A stretch of 64,000 nucleotides of DNA from assembly GCA_945910005.1 (NCBI GenBank), contig OX246745.1:6840227-6904226 (forward strand), read 5' to 3'. A program made the translations under genes and the position numbers. This DNA comes from Isoperla grammatica (Eukaryota > Arthropoda > Insecta > Plecoptera > Perlodidae). Shown in pieces: positions 48,462 through 60,160 of the stretch (position 1 is its first letter; each line of letters opens with the position of its first letter). Below the pieces are notes generated by a model. That model saw nothing but the letters and a program-made list of their open reading frames with translations. It ran no database searches and had not been told where the DNA came from.

Positions 48462-49397
48462 TGATAGGAAACTTCCCTGCCTTTCGTGTTCAATATCGGA
48501 ACTATATTAGTAGGTCAAATAAAAAGATCTTCATCTAAAGTCATTCTACAGGAACCTTTTGGATGTTAACGTCATAAGTGAGTGAGATATTGAACAGAAT
48601 TTGAAAACGCCACTCGCTGATTGGATCTATGACGAAAGCATTCACACGGTCGCTGTGGAACTACTTTACAAATAAATCCCCAGGAGCATTGTATAATAAT
48701 TTATAAAGACAATCCTTTCCTATAACACCAGTCATATTGAGATTACCTTATTACGGAAGGGTCGTTTAAATTAAACGTTTAAATGTTTAAACACGACGGT
48801 AGAGTTTAAACGTTTAGAGTTATAAACAAAAATAAATTTAGAGTCGACTTTTCTTTTCAGAAATTCAGAATATCGATTAAGGTTTATCCAATTTCTCAAG
48901 TCGGCTCAAACTCAAAGCACTTCCTTGTTTTCACTATACAGCTCAGAGCCTTATTTTGGTAGACTCACAACTCACACACACTGCGGGAGAACGCAGTAGC
49001 AATGATATGAAAATAAAATACACACTTTTTTCGTGTTCTTCTGTTCTTATTTTTGGGGGGCGGCGGCGTTCTTACGTTTAAACGTCGTCTTTACAAATCT
49101 CTTTTTATTGATACATTTAAAAAAAGCAAAAAAAAAAACGGTCGAAATTGCCACAAAAGGCAATGTGATTAAAGAATAGTACAAACTAACAGTTTTAGGC
49201 TAAAAAGTATAGCCAAAGGGCCAAAGATTGGAGAATGGAAACGAAATGATTGAAAGAAAATACCGAAATGAACGGAGAGCTATGTTGTTGGTAAGACGAC
49301 ACGTAATACGATATGACGAAGTGAGCGTCATACTTCGTGACTCATAAAGGATGTTTTCAATTCCTTCGTAGAGTAGGTGGAAATAGGTTCGCGACAC
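48462..49397. other. Spacer, no gene seen
   Basis: AT-rich DNA with several GTTTAAAC/AAACGTTTAAA palindromic motifs at about 48770-48820 and near 49077. No gene recognised. Confidence 0.45.
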
Positions 49398-50058
49398 GGT
49401 CACAGTCACACACGGTCACAGTCACACACGGTCACAGTAACACACGGTCACAGTCACACACGGTCACAGTCACACAGGTCACAGTCACACACGGTCACAG
49501 TCACACAGGTCACAGTCACACACGGTCACAGTCACACGGTCACAGAAACACACGGTCACAGTCACACACGGTCACAGTCACACAGGTCACAGTCACACAC
49601 GGTCACAGTCACACAGGTCACAGTCACACACGGTCACAGTCACACAGGTCACAGTCACACACGGTCACAGTCACACACGATCACAGTAACACACGGTCAC
49701 AGTCACACAGGTCACAGTCACACACGGTCACAGTCACACGGTCACAGTCACACACGTTCACAGTCACACACGTTCACAGTCACACACGGTCACAGTCACA
49801 CACGGTCACAGTCACACGGTCACAGTCACACACAGTCACAGTCACACACGGTCACAGTCACACACGGTCACAGTCACACACGGTCACAGTCACACACGGT
49901 CACAGTCACACAGGTCACAGTCACACACGGTCACAGTCACACGGTCACAGTCACACACCTTCACAGTCACACACGGTCACAGTCACACGGTCACAGTCAC
50001 ACACCTTCACAGTCACACACGTTCACAGTCACACACGGTCACAGTCACAGTCACACAC
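49398..50058. repeat. 14-bp minisatellite (CACACGGTCACAGT)n
   Basis: Some 48 units of 12-14 bp, alternating CACACGGTCACAGT with shorter CACAGGTCACAGT and CACGGTCACAGT forms and occasional CGTTCA or CCTTCA variants. Two forward frames of 232 and 266 codons remain open but encode only Ser/His/Thr/Val-rich repeats; they are not supported as genes. Confidence 0.95.
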
Positions 50059-50800
50059 GACCCAGGAATGTTTGACAATCAGCATACGTGACATAGCCGT
50101 GTGCTTTGCTTGCATTTTACATTCATGCGAAGAATAGGGCTTTTATATAATTCATCATTTGCCAGTTATTTTTGCGACACCTCCGCTCAACTCACGAATT
50201 AGCTTGACAGTTTCCAAGAGAAGGCGGACACGAGAGAGCAGGTATTTCTGTCTGATGTATTTTGTAGCGATACAGTAAACTACCCCCGTACAAGAGAACT
50301 ACCTTGCAAATAAGCTCACTAATGAGGGGCGTGGCCTCTTGAACGTCTATGACGTCTCAACGTTGAGATTATGAAAATTGACACCCTATACTAATCTCAT
50401 CAAAGGATGCGAAATTGGTATTGTTTGGATAGAACAATATGTCCAATTGCCCAATTTTATCCAACGTCATCAATTTCGTAATATCTAGTCCCTCCCTATT
50501 CCAAAATGTTGATATTGGACGTCGTTAAGATACGAACAAAAAACAAACTCGCACGCTTTTCGGTATTTTTGTGTCTTGAGTCACGGTGGGTGAACCGTAC
50601 AACAGGCAGAGCTGTGACTCGGCTACAGCTAACTGGTTGATTACTGCACAAACGTACCTGTGCCAGTAGTGATGTAACTCCTATAGATCTTCAATGAAAA
50701 CAATGCACAACAGTGGAAAATGCACCGTAACATAACATTTGAAAACTGGTTGTTATTGTTGAGCATTGTAGTCATTGATCTCTCAAGGACCCTTGGATAG
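50059..50800. other. Spacer, no gene seen
   Basis: Unique sequence without recognised genes or repeats. Confidence 0.45.
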
Positions 50801-50990
50801 AAGGATACCTCTACGTCAAAAACCGCAGAAAATTTTCATTTTTTAATTAGATCTCAAGATTGAAACACAAAATCGAAAATCTGAGTCATCATTGCGCTGT
50901 GGTGACTCAGATTTTCGATGTTGTGTTTCAATCTTGAGATATACTTAAAAAATGAAAATTGTCTGCGGTTTTTGACGTAGAGGTATCCTT
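50801..50990. mobile_element. Foldback element FB1, well-preserved copy
   Basis: Two 88-nt arms (50801-50888 and 50903-50990) differ at only about five positions and are separated by about 14 bases. The arm starts AAGGATACCTCTACGTCAAA, then AACCGCAGA, and contains TCTCAAGATTGAAACACAA and TCGAAAATCTGAGTCA. Diverged relatives lie at 16134-16425 and 9246-9345, so it is a repeat family and not a local inversion. Confidence 0.9.
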
Positions 50991-51659
50991 CGCTCTAAAG
51001 TGGAGACACCTCGGACAACGAACCAGTCGATCCACCGCGTCGAGCTTATATTTATTACCTGGTTTGTAAACCCCTCGTTAGGGGGGTAGTTGGGCCGACT
51101 CGTTCGCGCTACATTCCATTCACTGATTTCCTAGAATTTCATAATTGGCTACATGAACAACTGTAAAAGATAAATTCCAAATATAAATTAATGTTTTATT
51201 TGAATTAACGTTTCGGAAACTTATTTCTTAATATAGATCAGAACACCACGAGCTTGAAACTTTTTTATTTTTTCTTGTAGCGTTATTATTAGATGAATGC
51301 GAATCAAACGATTTGCATACTGCATACATGAATTACATAATATGTTTCTTCATAATCCTACTACAAAGACGATTAAAAAATGACAATATGCATAAATGTA
51401 TTTAGAAAACGATTGTGATAATTGAAAATGACGTAAAACCAGAAGCAAAAATAATAAAACTAGCACGGGGTATTTAACAGAATACAACAGTCCGCAATCT
51501 GATTTAACGATCTTCTAGCTTTGAATATTGACATGAATGCGATGCATTCCCAAGGGTTGTACAAAATATGGTCATCGCTCAGAACCGGTTTTCGCCAGAA
51601 ATTCTGGTTCGTTGTCCGAGGTGTACGTACTGTAGATCAATTCTGAAAATCGTCTATTG
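50991..51659. other. Upstream region of the Yippee-like gene
   Basis: AT-rich sequence. A 21-base exact inverted repeat (51006-51026 and 51604-51624, containing CCTCGGACAACGAACC and its complement) brackets about 580 bp. No TATA box or upstream exon can be assigned confidently. Confidence 0.45.
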
Positions 51660-51674
51660 TTCTCTGTCCCCCAG
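51659..51674 (+). promoter_or_regulatory. Possible 3' splice site just before the Yippee-like start
   Basis: GTTCTCTGTCCCCCAG is a pyrimidine-rich tract ending in CAG placed immediately before the ATG at 51675. This is the form of an animal intron acceptor and suggests a separate 5' non-coding exon upstream. The sequence is seen; its use is inferred. Confidence 0.5.
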
Positions 51675-52031
51675 ATGGCTTCTCCTAGACCTAAACAGTT
51701 CCACACATACTTGGCGTGCAACGAGCCCATCTACAGCTGCCAGCGGTGCCAGACTCACATCACCGCTCAGCACAACATAGTGACTAAGATGGTGATGGTG
51801 ATGCAAGGGAAGGCGTACCTCGTCGACGGGGTCGTCAACGTGAATCTCTTGGAGCCCCAGACCCGTTTCCTCCTATCAGGGATCTTCCGCATTGCCGACC
51901 TCGCCTGCAAGGGATGTAGGACCAAGCTGGGTTGGACTTACCTAACTACGTCCAACCCGAGCCATCTATGGAGGGTTGGGAAGCATCTCTTGCTCAAAGA
52001 TCAGATAACGAAAGATAACAACTGGGATTGA
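51675..52031 (+). CDS. Yippee-like zinc-binding protein
   Basis: An intact 118-residue frame spans almost the whole Yippee domain. It has a CxxC at residues 22-25 and another at 78-81, separated by exactly 52 residues, the spacing of the YPEL family, whose cysteine pairs bind zinc. Other family marks are YSCxxCxxH (20-28), GKAYLVDGVVNV (45-56), a LLSG..RIADL block (66-76), LGWTY (85-89) and a DNNW-type end (114-117). Typical YPEL proteins are about 119-121 residues, so this is full length. Members are small conserved eukaryotic proteins linked to nuclear and spindle-related locations; their biochemical role is poorly defined. The sequence departs from the usual strongly conserved YPEL1-5 core at many positions (e.g. 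LLEPQTRF where most have a GPAEER-like segment), so it is a divergent paralogue. An earlier in-frame ATG at 51657 exists, but the acceptor-like CAG directly before 51675 and family length favour 51675. The coding part lacks introns, so a retrocopy is possible. Confidence 0.92.
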   Translation: MASPRPKQFHTYLACNEPIYSCQRCQTHITAQHNIVTKMVMVMQGKAYLVDGVVNVNLLEPQTRFLLSGIFRIADLACKGCRTKLGWTYLTTSNPSHLWRVGKHLLLKDQITKDNNWD

Positions 52032-52039
52032 GAAGGATG

Positions 52040-52445
52040 AAAACCCAAAGCGCTGACGACAAAAGCGAACAACTAAGATTAAAGAAATGTACAACAACCC
52101 AAAGCACTGATGACAAAAGATACCAGCTGAGATTGACGTGAACCATGAAAACTCAAAGCACTGATGACAAAAAAGACCAACTAAGATTAAGGTGGAAAAT
52201 TCAAAGCACTGGTGACAAAAGAGAACAACTAAGATCAACGAAATGTACCACACCCCAAAGCACTGACGATAAACGAGACCAGCTGAGATTGAGATGAACT
52301 ATGAAAACTCAAAGCATTGATGACAAAAGCGAACAACTAAGATATGGAAATGTACCACAACCCAAAGCACTGATAAAGAAACAAGAACTGGGAAATGGGG
52401 TGAACCATGAAAATTCAAAGCATTGATGACAAAAGCGAACAAAAA
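52040..52445. repeat. ~53-bp repeat in dimers, just after the Yippee-like gene
   Basis: About eight units begin CAAAGCACTGATGACAAAAG. They alternate between one type continuing CGAACAACTAAGAT..GAAATGTAC and another continuing ACCAGCTGAGATTGA..TGAACCATG, giving dimers of about 105 bp. It starts within about 10 bases of the stop codon, so it would lie in the 3' UTR if the gene is transcribed. A 95-codon reverse frame here is an artefact. Confidence 0.88.
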
Positions 52446-54939
52446 GCGAAAAGCGAGTGGACGTGAACGTAGACGCGTTCGCTTATCAACGCGTCACACA
52501 AGCGTTTTCCTAGTTTAAAATATTCCTCAAAAACTGTTGTTTCCTCTATGGTGGCCATGCATAAAACCGCGCAAGGAGTAGTTTACCTGCGATACTTGTC
52601 GTCGTTGCTGTTTAGTGACATCAATGTGCAATGAGGACAAACACAGACACTGCTTTGTAGATGCGTTATATACGAGTAAACACAACCTACTGGTCTCACA
52701 ACCTCACAAAATATAGATGTATCTTTTTTCCTAGAGGCATTTCACTCACAAAAAAAACTATGTTGAACCAGTGATCTTGAGGGAATGTTGAATTCTCATG
52801 TTGCCAAAACGAATCCACGATTCTAAATGTATCCAAAACAATTGTTAACTATTATTATTAAGCCTATTGTGACCTTATGTAAGATTATAGTGATATTTCA
52901 AGTATTCCTGACCAGTACAAAAACAGTATCGGGTGATGTTTATAGGCTGTGGCAAAATACATAAATGAAATGTGATAGTGTGCTGAGCAATACTTTTAAA
53001 CCACTTTGAGAATTAGAAAGGTTGTAAAAGTGGAGTGATTTTATGTAACGATTATATTAATAGCAAAAGTAACATATATAGGTAATACTAATAGGACACT
53101 CTAACACTCCTCCCTTCACGGTTCTTCCCCTAATGGCGACCCCGGCGATGTATGACGATCTTATTTGGCCACGTCACATGACCTAGCTGTCGAGTACGTC
53201 GTGAAACACCAAATCATAATTGTAAAAGTTATAATAATAGGGAATACCCATGATTTGATTTTGAATCCTAGTTTATTAAAGATCTTGTTCGGACTATAAA
53301 CCTGACAATATCATTACAACAACATATCATAATATATTATGTTTCAATTTTAGATCAGTTTTTCTGTGACTCATTTTAGTTTAAAATTAGCGACATCATT
53401 GTGGCAGGAAAACAGGTGCCAAACACTTTGAAATAATTATTTTATAATAGTAAATTTAATTTTTCAATTATGTAATAATTGTTTTTGGGCACCATTGATA
53501 TGATAAAACGTTGAACCGATCTGTAATGAAATCAATGTGAGATCAGTGCGTAGTCTGCAAGAATAGCATTGGTATCAATACACAATATAGGTGATTATAT
53601 CGTACGAATGTTGTAGTTCATCTTTGTATGTGGATTCTCAAAATAAATAAATTAATATCACTTTTGAAGATGTGTAACCCTATTATTTGACAAAAGTACA
53701 AATCATACCTCTTTCCTCCAATGCAATGTATGTTAGAATTAAGGTGTTCGGTAGAGACAACACAAATGTAGTTTATCAGTACGATTTTTGTTTTGTATAC
53801 TATTCAGCACTTTTTGGCAAGTGTAACTTAGTGCCCTATCTACTTTCAACATATTTCCCTCGACCACATTATCATTTATAGTAAATTCAGTTTAGAAGCA
53901 TTCCAAAGTACGCGTTGATAATATTTCAATTTACAAAATATATACAAAAATACATTACTTTCTTCCTTAGTAATCGTCGTTTACTAATAAAAAAGTATCT
54001 ATCAAAGAATCATGTTTATTTTTATGAACTTTATATTTAAAGCATGGTAAAGCATTTTTTGAGGGGAAATCATATTAATACAATTTTAAGTTGATTGTCT
54101 TCGATTCCACAGTATTTACATAGATACATAAGTACATATCTGGTATACAAATACATTATTACCCGTGCTTGTGCGTGTGCATGATTTTTTAAAATGATTT
54201 TTCCGCTATTAAAGAAAAAAATGTACGGTAAGTAACATAATATGTTCACCCTTCTTTGACACCCATGCAAAATATCAGTAATGTCAAATTATTCTTCGTG
54301 AGAGCGTAACAGCATTTCCCCTCGATTGCTAAGCAAAGGGGTCTTTGCATGCCGTGCGCTAGAAATACATCTCCCCTTGGCGTGTTCAGTACAAGCAGGC
54401 TTCAGACAGTAGCGAGGTCCGCTAATATCTCCTGGCGGAGCTCGTCGAACTCCCCAAGTTGTGAACGCCGTCTCAATCACTCAATTCAAACGCGAAAATC
54501 ATTCAGTAAAACAAATCAATGAACTCTGTCAAATTCTGGCCGAAAGTGGCCAAATAACAAATTACATAATAAATTATTATTGAATTCTATCTATATTTTC
54601 AGTGTCAATATTTTAAATCAAACTTTCACGTTAGATTTCAATTAATAAACAAGTTTTTGTATTGGCCACCAAAATAGCGATGTTATGCCCATGCATGCGA
54701 GATCCGTGGGTTATCATATTAATATTATTAATCTTAACTACATATTATACTGTTATTCAGTAAATCATTAATTTTTGTTTGATGTATTACATTTTCATTC
54801 ACAACATCTTGCAAACATTGAATGTATACCTGAGATGTGTAGTACATATACATACATATGTGGGTAGCTACCGCCTACAGTTCTATATCTACCAAAAGTA
54901 ACTATATATAATTTAGGATATTCAAATTTCAATTCAACT
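52446..54939. other. AT-rich spacer downstream of the gene
   Basis: No further gene recognised. AATAAA-type signals near 53641 could serve as distant polyadenylation signals, without evidence of use. A GC-richer island at about 54290-54480 has an interrupted reverse frame with a helical GEFDELRQEILADLATV-like stretch followed by a stop; I cannot identify it. Confidence 0.4.
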
Positions 54940-55203
54940 GATAGAGGTATTAGCTCAGCGGTAAGAAGCGAGACTCTAATTCGGGATGTCGCCGGTTCGA
55001 TTCCGGCCACATGGCAAACGGCAAGCCTGACTGGAAGTTTTTCCGAGGTTTTCCGCAGTCGTCAATGCGAATCGGAAATTCCATCGCAACTATCCAACAC
55101 CCTAACATACCTAGTTGGTCACGAGAGGGACACTAAAGCTGGTGTGCACCCTATAAAAGGCATTCATACGAAAAATTATTATTATTATTATTATTATTAT
55201 TAA
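54940..55203 (+). mobile_element. tRNA-derived SINE, copy 3, with (ATT)n tail
   Basis: The clearest copy. The tRNA-like head has A-box TTAGCTCAGCGGTAAGAAGC and B-box GGTTCGATTCC (about 54994). The body has CCGAGGTTTTCCGCAGTC, ACACCCTAACATACCTAG and GTGTGCACCCTATAAAAGGC, then ATACGAAAAATT and about nine ATT copies. The tail matches the trinucleotide tails of the LINE fragments here, which fits mobilisation by a LINE with an ATT-type tail. Confidence 0.92.
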
Positions 55204-55559
55204 TCCAAAGACCAGAAAGCTTCCCAGAAGAAGCTATTTTGAAACCTGATATTATTTCTCGGAAAACTGAACAAAAGCCTGTCTCGTGTTTATGCCTTGG
55301 GAGTGTAGCTATCACGATCCACCCCCTCCTCCGCCCCCGCCGCCCCCACGCTAAATGCCGCCCCCGCATGCACTGAATCCTTCAGTCAAGTTGAGCGGTC
55401 CTACAACTCGTGTAGGCAGTGGGGACAGGAGACCCCCCCAACTTATACATTACCTTGATCAACCACGCACCCGCTATGCAAAACTGTACCAAAACCCCTA
55501 ATGGTATTGTTGCTCATTCGTTTGTCTTCAACAACATACGGGTTGATGGCCCGAGCCCC
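55204..55559. other. Spacer, no gene seen
   Basis: Includes a C-rich stretch (about 55320-55370: CCCCCTCCTCCGCCCCCGCC). No gene. Confidence 0.45.
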
Positions 55560-58500
55560 GATTTGTGTAGCAACTGCGGTACCTAATGCACGATATGATT
55601 GCCGCTTTGTGTAGAAACTGCAATACCTAATGTAAGGGATGGTGGTCGTTTTGTGTAGAAACTGCAATACCTAATGTACAGGATGGTGACCGCTTTGTGT
55701 AGGAACTGCAATACCTAATGTACGAGATGATGGCCGCTTTGTGTAGGACTAGGAACTGTAATACCTAAGGTACAGGATAGTAACTGCTTTGTGTATGAAC
55801 TGCTATACCTAATGCACGATATGATGGCCGCTTTGTGTAGGAACTGCAATACCTAATGTACGAGATGATGGCCGCTTTGTGTAGGACTAGGAACTGTAAT
55901 ACCTAATGTACAGGATGGTAACTGCTTTGTGTATGAACTGCTATACCTAATGCACGATATGATGGCCGCTTTGTGTAGGAACTGCAATACCTAATGTACA
56001 GGATGGTGACCGCTTTGTGTATGAACTGCTATACCTAATGCACGATATGATGGCCGCTTTGTGTAGGAACTGCAATACCTAATGTACAGGATGGTGACCG
56101 CTTTGTGTATGAACTGCTATACCTAATGCACGATATGATGGCCGCTTTGTGTATGAACTGCAATACCTAATGTACAGGATGGTGACCGCTTTGTGTATGA
56201 ACTGCTATACCTAATGCACGATATGATGGCCGCTTTGTGTAGGAACTGCTATACCTAATGTACAGGATGGTGACCGCTTTGTGTATGAACTGCTATACCT
56301 AATGTACAGGATGGTGACCGCTTTGTGTAGGAACTGCTATACCTAATGTACAGGATGGTGACCGCTTTGTGTATGAACTGCTATACCTAATGTACAGGAT
56401 GGTGACCGCTTTGTGTATGAACTGCTATATACCTAATGCACGATATGATGGCCGCTTTGTGTATGAACTGCAATACCTAATGTACAGGATGGTGACCGCT
56501 TTGTGTATGAACTGCTATACCTAATGCACGATATGATGGCCGCTTTGTGTAGGAACTGCTATACCTAATGTACGATATGATGGCCACTTTGTGTAGGACT
56601 AGGAACTGTAATACCTAATGTACAGGATGGTAACTGCTTTGTGTATGAACTGCAATACCTAATGTACGATATGATGGCCGCTTTGTGTAGGAACTGCAAT
56701 ACCTAATGCACGATATGGTGACCGCTTTGTGTATGAACTGCTATACCTAATGCACGATATGATGGCCGCTTTGTGTAGGAACTGCAATACCTAATGTACA
56801 GGATGGTGACCGCTTTGTGTATGAACTGCTATACCTAATGTACGATATGATGGCCGCTTTGTGTAGGAACTGCAATACCTAATGCACGATATGATGGCCG
56901 CTTTGTGTAGGAACTGCAATACCTAATGTACAGGATGGTGACCGCTTTGTGTATGAACTGCTATACCTAATGCACGATATGATGGCCGCTTTGTGTAGGA
57001 ACTGCAATACCTAATGTACAGGATGGTGACCGCTTTGTGTATGAACTGCTATACCTAATGTACGATATGATGGCCGCTTTGTGTAGGAACTGCAATACCT
57101 AATGCACGATATGATGGCCGCTTTGTGTAGGAACTGCAATACCTAATGTACAGGATGGTGACCGCTTTGTGTATGAACTGCTATACCTAATGTACGAGAT
57201 GATGGCCGCTTTGTGTAGGAACTGCAATACCTAATGTACAGGATGGTGACCGCTTTGTGTATGAACTGCTATACCTAATGCACGATATGATGGCCGCTTT
57301 GTGTAGGAACTGCAATACCTAATGTACGATATGATGGCCGCTTTGTGTAGGAACTGCAATACCTAATGCACGATATGATGGCCGCTTTGTGTAGGAACTG
57401 TAATACCTAATGTACAGGATGGTAACTGCTTTGTGTATGAACTGCAATACCTAATGTACGATATGATGGCCGCTTTGTGTATGAACTGCAATACCTAATG
57501 TACAGGATGGTGACCGCTTTGTGTATGAACTGCAATACCTAATGTACAGGATGGTGACCGCTTTGTGTATGAACTGCTATACCTAATGTACGAGATGATG
57601 GCCGCTTTGTGTATGAACTGCTATACCTAATGTACAGGATGGTGACCGCTTTGTGTATGAACTGCTATACTTAATGCACGATATGATGGCCGCTTTGTGT
57701 AGGAACTGCAATACCTAATGTACGATATGATGGCCGCTTTGTGTAGGACCTGCAATACCTAATGCACGATATGATGGCCGCTTTGTGTAGGAACTGTAAT
57801 ACCTAATGTACAGGATGGTAACTGCTTTGTGTATGAACTGCAATACCTAATGTACGATATGATGGCCGCTTTGTGTATGAACTGCAATACCTAATGTACA
57901 GGATGGTGACCGCTTTGTGTATGAACTGCAATACCTAATGTACAGGATGGTGACCGCTTTGTGTATGAACTACAATACCTAATGTACAGGATGGTGACCG
58001 CTTTGTGTATGAACTGCAATACCTAATGTACGATATGATGGCCGCTTTGTGTATGAACTGCAATACCTAATGTACAGGATGGTGACCACTTTGTGTATGA
58101 ACTGCAATACCTAATGTACAGGATGGTGACCGCTTTGTGTATGAACTGCAATACCTAATGTACAAGATGGTGACCGCTTTGTGTATGAACTGCAATACCT
58201 AATGTACAGGATGGTGACCGCTTTGTGTATGAACTGCAATACCTAATGTACAGGATGGTGACCGCTTTGTGTATGAACTGCAATACCTAATGTACAGGAT
58301 GGTGACCGCTTTGTGTATGAACTGCAATACCTAATGTACAGGATGGTGACCGCTTTGTGTATGAACTGCAATACCTAATGTACAGGATGGTGACCGCTTT
58401 GTGTATGAACTGCAATACCTAATGTACAGGATGGTGACCGCTTTGTGTATGAACTGCAATACCTAATGTACGATATGATGGCCGCTTTGTGTATGAACTG

Positions 58501-60160
58501 CAATACCTAATGTACAGGATGGTGACCGCTTTGTGTATGAACTGCAATACCTAATGTACAGGATGGTGACCGCTTTGTGTATGAACTGCAATACCTAATG
58601 TACAGGATGGTGACCGCTTTGTGTATGAACTGCAATACCTAATGTACAGGATGGTGACCGCTTTGTGTATGAACTGCTATACCTAATGTACGAGATGATG
58701 GCCGCTTTGTGTATGAACTGCTATACCTAATGTACAGGATGGTGACCGCTTTGTGTATGAACTGCTATACCTAATGCACGATATGATGGCCGCTTTGTGT
58801 AGGAACTGCAATACCTAATGCACGATATGATGGCCGCTTTGTGTAGGAACTGTAATACCTAATGTACAGGATGGTAACTGCTTTGTGTATGAACTGCAAT
58901 ACCTAATGTACGATATGATGGCCGCTTTGTGTATGAACTGCAATACCTAATGTACAGGATGGTGACCGCTTTGTGTATGAACTGCAATACCTAATGTACA
59001 GGATGGTGACCGCTTTGTGTATGAACTGCTATACCTAATGTACGAGATGATGGCCGCTTTGTGTATGAACTGCTATACCTAATGTACAGGATGGTGACCG
59101 CTTTGTGTATGAACTGCTATACCTAATGTACAGGATGGTGACCGCTTTGTGTATGAACTGCAATACCTAATGTACAGTATGGTGACCGCTTTGTGTATGA
59201 ACTGCTATACCTAATGTACAGGATGGTGACCGCTTTGTGTATGAACTGCAATACCTAATGCACGAGATGATGGTCGCTTTGTAAATGAACTGCAATACCT
59301 AATGTACAGGATGGTGACCGCTTTGTGTATGAACTGCTATACCTTATGTACAGGATGGTGACCGCTTTGTGTATGAACTGCTATACCTAATGTACGGGAT
59401 GGTGACCGCTTTGTGTATGAACTTCAATACCTAATGTACGGGATGATAGCTGCTTTGTGTAGGAACTGCTATACCTAATGCACGAGATGATGGTCGCTTT
59501 GTGTATGAACTGCAATACCTAATGTACAGGATGGTGACCGCTTTGTGTATGAACTGCTATACCTAATGCACGAGATGATGGTCGCTTTGTGTATGAACTG
59601 CAATACCTAATGTACGGGATGGTGACCGCTTTGTGTATGAACTGCTATACCTAATGTACAGGATGGTGACCGCTTTGTGTAGGAACTGCTATACCTAATG
59701 CACGATATGATGGCCGTTTTGTGTATGAACTGCTATACCTAATGCACGAGATGATGGTCGCTTTGTGTATGAACTGCAATACCTAATGTACGATATGGTG
59801 GCAGCTTTGTGTATGAACTGCTATACCTAATGTACAGGATGGTGACCGCTTTGTGTATGAACTGCTATACCTAATGCACGATATGATGGCCGTTTTGTGT
59901 ATGAACTGCTATACCTAATGTACGGGATGATGGCCGCTTTGTGTATGAACTGCTATACCTAATGTACGATATGATGGCCGCTTTGTGTATGAACTGCTAT
60001 ACCTAATGTACAGGATGGTGACCGCTTTGTGTATGAACTGCAATACCTAATGTACAGGATGGTGACCGCTTTGTGTATGAACTGCTATACCTAATGTACA
60101 GGATGGTGACCGCTTTGTGTATGAACTGCTATACCTAATGTACGGGAGTATGACCGCCAA
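55560..60160. repeat. 44-bp satellite, about 104 copies, with 88-bp dimers
   Basis: The 44-bp unit carries GAACTGC(A/T)ATACCTAATG, then either CACGATATGATGGCCGC (type A) or TACAGGATGGTGACCGC (type B), then TTTGTGTA(G/T). In 55790-57300 A and B units largely alternate, giving 88-bp dimers. In 57880-58680 long runs of B occur with few A units. A rare 51-bp variant with TAGGACTAGGAACTG appears several times (about 55746, 55890, 56597), so blocks were copied together. Edge units are degenerate. There is no long coding frame. Confidence 0.97.

Noticed and set aside
49337..50137. Ser/His/Thr/Val-rich protein of 232-266 codons
   Set aside because: Two overlapping forward frames are both open through a 12-14-bp minisatellite; neither has non-repeat coding sequence of note.
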